Shown here: in pieces, positions 61,507 through 64,000 of the stretch
How the letters are laid out: each line of letters opens with the position of its first letter
Numbering within the stretch: position 1 is the stretch's first letter
DNA from: Streptomyces sp. NBC_00670
GTDB lineage: Bacteria; Actinomycetota; Actinomycetes; Streptomycetales; Streptomycetaceae
Direction of reading: 5' to 3'
Length of the DNA stretch: 64,000 bases
Assembly: GCF_036226765.1 (NCBI RefSeq)
Contig: NZ_CP109017.1
Coordinates: 6,263,001 to 6,327,000 of the forward strand
Made by a program: the position numbers and the translations under genes
Notes under the pieces: model-generated
The model's input: the letters and a program-made list of their open reading frames with translations, nothing else
Databases searched by the model: none
Told to the model about the DNA's origin: nothing

Positions 61507-63096
61507 GTGGGACAGCCCACCCCTGCCCGAAAAGGGACCGACTGGTGGCGCTCCGCCGTCATCTACCAGGTGTACGTCCGCAGCTTCGCCGACGGCGACG
61601 GGGACGGCACCGGCGACCTCGCGGGCGTCCGCGCCCGGCTCTCCCACCTCGCCGAACTCGGCGTCGACGCCCTGTGGTTCAGCCCCTGGTACCTCTCCCC
61701 GATGAAGGACGGCGGCTACGACGTCGCCGACTACCGCACCATCGACCCCGCCTTCGGCACCCTCGCCGAGGCCGAGAAACTGATCGCCGAGGCCCGCGAA
61801 CTGGGCATCCGCACGATCGTCGACATCGTCCCCAACCATGTCTCCGACCAGCACCCCTGGTTCCGCAAGGCCCTGGAGGGCGGCCCCGAGCGCGAGCTGT
61901 TCCACTTCCGCACCGGCCGCGGCGACCACGGCGAACTCCCGCCCAACGACTGGCAGTCGGAGTTCGGCGGCCCCGCCTGGAGCCGGCTCGACGACGGCGA
62001 CTGGTACCTGCACCTGTTCGCCCCCGAGCAGCCCGACCTCAACTGGGCCCACCCGGCCGTCCGCCAGGAGCACGAGGACGTGCTGCGGTTCTGGTTCGAG
62101 CGAGGCGTCGCCGGGGTGCGGATCGACTCCGCCGCCCTCCTGGTCAAGGACCCCGCGCTGCCCGACTTCACCGCCGGGCGCGACCCGCACCCGTACGTCG
62201 ACCGCGACGAGCTCCACGACGTCTACCGCTCCTGGCGCCGCGTCGCCGACGAGTACGACGGCGTCTTCGTCGGCGAGGTCTGGCTCCCCGACGCCGAGCG
62301 CTTCGCCCGCTATCTGCGCCCCGACGAACTGCACACCGCCTTCAACTTCTCCTTCCTCTCCTGCCCCTGGGACCCCGCCCGGCTGCGCGCCTCCATCGAC
62401 GACACCCTCGCCGAGCACGCCCCCGTCGGCGCCCCCGCCACCTGGGTGCTCTGCAACCACGACGTGACCCGTACGGTCACCCGCTACGGCCGCGCCGACA
62501 CCGGCTTCGAGTTCGCCACCAAGGCCTTCGGCACCCCCACCGACCTCGCGCTGGGCACCCGCCGCGCCCGCGCCGCCGCCCTGCTGACCCTCGCCCTGCC
62601 CGGCTCGGTCTACGTCTACCAGGGCGAGGAACTGGGCCTGCCCGAGGCCGACATCCCCCGCGAGCGCATCCAGGACCCGATGCACGCCCGCTCCGGCGGC
62701 ACCGACCCCGGCCGCGACGGCTGCCGGGTCCCGCTGCCCTGGACGGCCGGCGCGCCGTACGCCGGTTTCGGCTCCCGCGAGGAGCCGTGGCTGCCGCAGC
62801 CCGCCGACTGGGCCGCGTACGCCGCCGACCGGCAGGCCGCCGACCCGCACTCGATGCTCACCCTCTACCGCGAGGCGATCCGCCTCCGCCCCGTCTTCGG
62901 CGACGGGCCGCTCACCTGGCTGCCCGCCCCGGAGGGAGTCCTCGCCTTCACCCGCGCCGACGGCGTCCGCTGCGTGGTGAACCTCGGCGAGGACCCCGTC
63001 GCACTCCCCACCCCCGCCCAACCCCTGCTCTCCAGCGGCCCGTTGACCGACGACGGGCGGCTGCCGCAGGACACCGCGGTCTGGCTCCGCGACTGA
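61507..63096 (+). CDS. GH13 alpha-glucosidase
   Basis: 529 residues from GTG 61507 (GAAAGG upstream). GH13 motifs: DIVPNHVS (region I), GVRIDSA with nucleophile D207 (II), GEVW with acid E257 (III) and CNHDV with D319 (IV). There is no signal peptide, so it hydrolyses imported oligosaccharides to glucose in the cytoplasm. It lies 60 bp after the permease genes, in the same operon. Confidence 0.95.
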   Translation: MGQPTPARKGTDWWRSAVIYQVYVRSFADGDGDGTGDLAGVRARLSHLAELGVDALWFSPWYLSPMKDGGYDVADYRTIDPAFGTLAEAEKLIAEARELGIRTIVDIVPNHVSDQHPWFRKALEGGPERELFHFRTGRGDHGELPPNDWQSEFGGPAWSRLDDGDWYLHLFAPEQPDLNWAHPAVRQEHEDVLRFWFERGVAGVRIDSAALLVKDPALPDFTAGRDPHPYVDRDELHDVYRSWRRVADEYDGVFVGEVWLPDAERFARYLRPDELHTAFNFSFLSCPWDPARLRASIDDTLAEHAPVGAPATWVLCNHDVTRTVTRYGRADTGFEFATKAFGTPTDLALGTRRARAAALLTLALPGSVYVYQGEELGLPEADIPRERIQDPMHARSGGTDPGRDGCRVPLPWTAGAPYAGFGSREEPWLPQPADWAAYAADRQAADPHSMLTLYREAIRLRPVFGDGPLTWLPAPEGVLAFTRADGVRCVVNLGEDPVALPTPAQPLLSSGPLTDDGRLPQDTAVWLRD

Positions 63097-63152
63097 CGGC
63101 CACGACCGCGCGACCCGCTATCCCCGCACCCCCACTCGAAGGGATCAGCACC

Positions 63153-64000
63153 ATGTCACACGGCACCACGCACCACCGCACCACCGTGAGAGCCGCCGGC
63201 CGGCTCTCCGCCGTCGGCACCGCCGTGGCCCTCGCGGCCGGCATGCTCGTCACCCTCGGCGCACCCGCCGCCCACGCGGCCGCCGGGGCCACCCTGCCGT
63301 TCACCTCCGTCGAGGCCGAGTCGGCGAGCAGCACCGGTGCCAAGATCGGCCCCGACTACACCCAGGGCACGCTCGCCTCCGAGGCCTCCGGACGGCAGGC
63401 GGTACGCCTCAGCTCCGGCCAGCGCGTGGAGTTCACCGTGCCGCGCGCCGCCAACGCCGTGAACGTCTCCTACAACGTGCCCGACGGCCAGTCCGGCAGC
63501 CTCGACGTGTACGTCAACGGCACCAAGCTCGACAAGACGCTCCCCGTCACCTCGAAATACTCCTACGTCGACACGAGCTGGATCACCGGCTCCAAGACCC
63601 ACCACTTCTTCGACAACGCCCGGATGCTGCTCGGCCGCGACGTCCAGACGGGCGACAAGATCGCCTTCCAGGCCACCAACGTGCAGGTCACCGTCGACGT
63701 CGCCGACTTCGAGCAGGTCGCCGACGCCGCCGGCAAGCCGTCCGGGGCGGTCTCCGTCACCGACAAGGGCGCCGACCCCAGCGGCCAGGGCGACTCCACC
63801 CAGGCCTTCCGCGACGCCATCTCCGCCGCCCAGGGCGGGGTGGTGTGGATACCGCCGGGCGACTACAAGGTGTCCTCCTCGCTCCAGAACGTGCAGAACG
63901 TCACCCTCCAGGGCGCCGGCAGCTGGCACTCCGTGGTGCACAGCTCCAGCTTCATCAACCAGCAGAGCAGCGCGGGCAACGTCCACCTCAAGGACTTCGC
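63153..64000 (+). CDS. Secreted CBM35 plus beta-helix glycoside hydrolase, probable GH87 alpha-1,3-glucanase (3' truncated)
   Basis: Open from ATG 63153 (AAGGGATC upstream) to the window end; 282 residues visible. Signal peptide to about residue 46 (AGMLVTLGAPAAHAAA). Residues ~50-190 are a CBM35-like domain (SVEAESASSTGAKIGP ... RQAVRLSSGQRVEFTVP). A parallel beta-helix begins at VTDKGADPSGQGDSTQAF with GGVVWIPPGDYKVSSSL and VTLQGAGSWHSVV, as in GH87 alpha-1,3-glucanases. GH55 or a pectate-lyase-3 protein is the alternative. It fits an operon for alpha-1,3-glucan (fungal wall, nigeran) use. Confidence 0.8.
   Translation, partial: MSHGTTHHRTTVRAAGRLSAVGTAVALAAGMLVTLGAPAAHAAAGATLPFTSVEAESASSTGAKIGPDYTQGTLASEASGRQAVRLSSGQRVEFTVPRAANAVNVSYNVPDGQSGSLDVYVNGTKLDKTLPVTSKYSYVDTSWITGSKTHHFFDNARMLLGRDVQTGDKIAFQATNVQVTVDVADFEQVADAAGKPSGAVSVTDKGADPSGQGDSTQAFRDAISAAQGGVVWIPPGDYKVSSSLQNVQNVTLQGAGSWHSVVHSSSFINQQSSAGNVHLKDF

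Overview
The window is high-GC (about 70% or more) DNA with strong third-position GC bias, frequent GTG starts, four-base ATGA/GTGA gene overlaps and typical actinobacterial families (F420-type PPOX protein, OpcA, Sfp-type phosphopantetheinyl transferase, MAB_1171c-like protein, many TetR/LacI/AraC/IclR regulators, secreted glycoside hydrolases). This points to a Streptomyces chromosome. From memory, the 8-51 kb part resembles two separate S. coelicolor neighbourhoods (around SCO6650-6673 and around SCO6160-6166); this was not checked by alignment. I saw no rRNA, tRNA, CRISPR array, phage or transposase gene.

Layout. 1-4.35 kb: the end of a DISARM-related operon (DrmA-like helicase, truncated by the window edge; DrmB-like DUF1998 protein; small SF1 helicase). 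4.4-5.7 kb: two divergent TetR genes. 5.8-14.5 kb: an unusual biosynthesis-like locus with a zinc-ribbon tail-anchored protein, a CDP-alcohol phosphatidyltransferase, an MDR dehydrogenase, a degenerate 6-pyruvoyl-tetrahydropterin-synthase (PTPS) homologue, a glycosyltransferase, a methyltransferase, a flippase-like membrane protein, a creatininase-family amidohydrolase and a GTP cyclohydrolase II paralogue carrying the Met switch residue that yields the formylated product FAPy. 14.5-19.6 kb: a beta-lactamase-family hydrolase, a PPOX protein, a beta-hydroxyacid dehydrogenase with a divergent TetR and two operators, a nested palindromic repeat, and a pentapeptide-like membrane protein. 19.6-28.3 kb: a six-gene pentose-phosphate operon (tkt-tal-zwf-opcA-pgi-gnd) facing a divergent AraC regulator.

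29.4-35.1 kb: an OmpR-type two-component system co-transcribed with an APH-family kinase and a small unknown protein, divergent from an FtsX-type ABC transporter. 35.3-44.1 kb: GH16 glucanase, fused SecDF, a NarL-type two-component system, two DksA/TraR zinc-finger proteins, a shortened MreB-like protein and a two-TM protein. 44.1-51.5 kb: IclR regulator, GH4 glycosidase, sulfotransferase, GH18 chitinase with DasR-like sites, ATP-grasp ligase, Sfp-type PPTase. 51.6-56.6 kb: an XRE / ImmA-IrrE peptidase / MAB_1171c / FAD-oxidoreductase cassette beside a lone MmyB-type ligand-binding domain. 57.0-64.0 kb: a sugar-uptake operon (LacI regulator, binding lipoprotein, two permeases, GH13 alpha-glucosidase) followed by a secreted CBM35 plus beta-helix protein, probably a GH87 alpha-1,3-glucanase, cut by the window end.

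The strongest candidates for undescribed biology are the FAPy-type locus at 7.1-14.5 kb and the drmA-drmB-SF1 helicase arrangement at the left edge. A family of GC-rich palindromic elements recurs at five intergenic sites.
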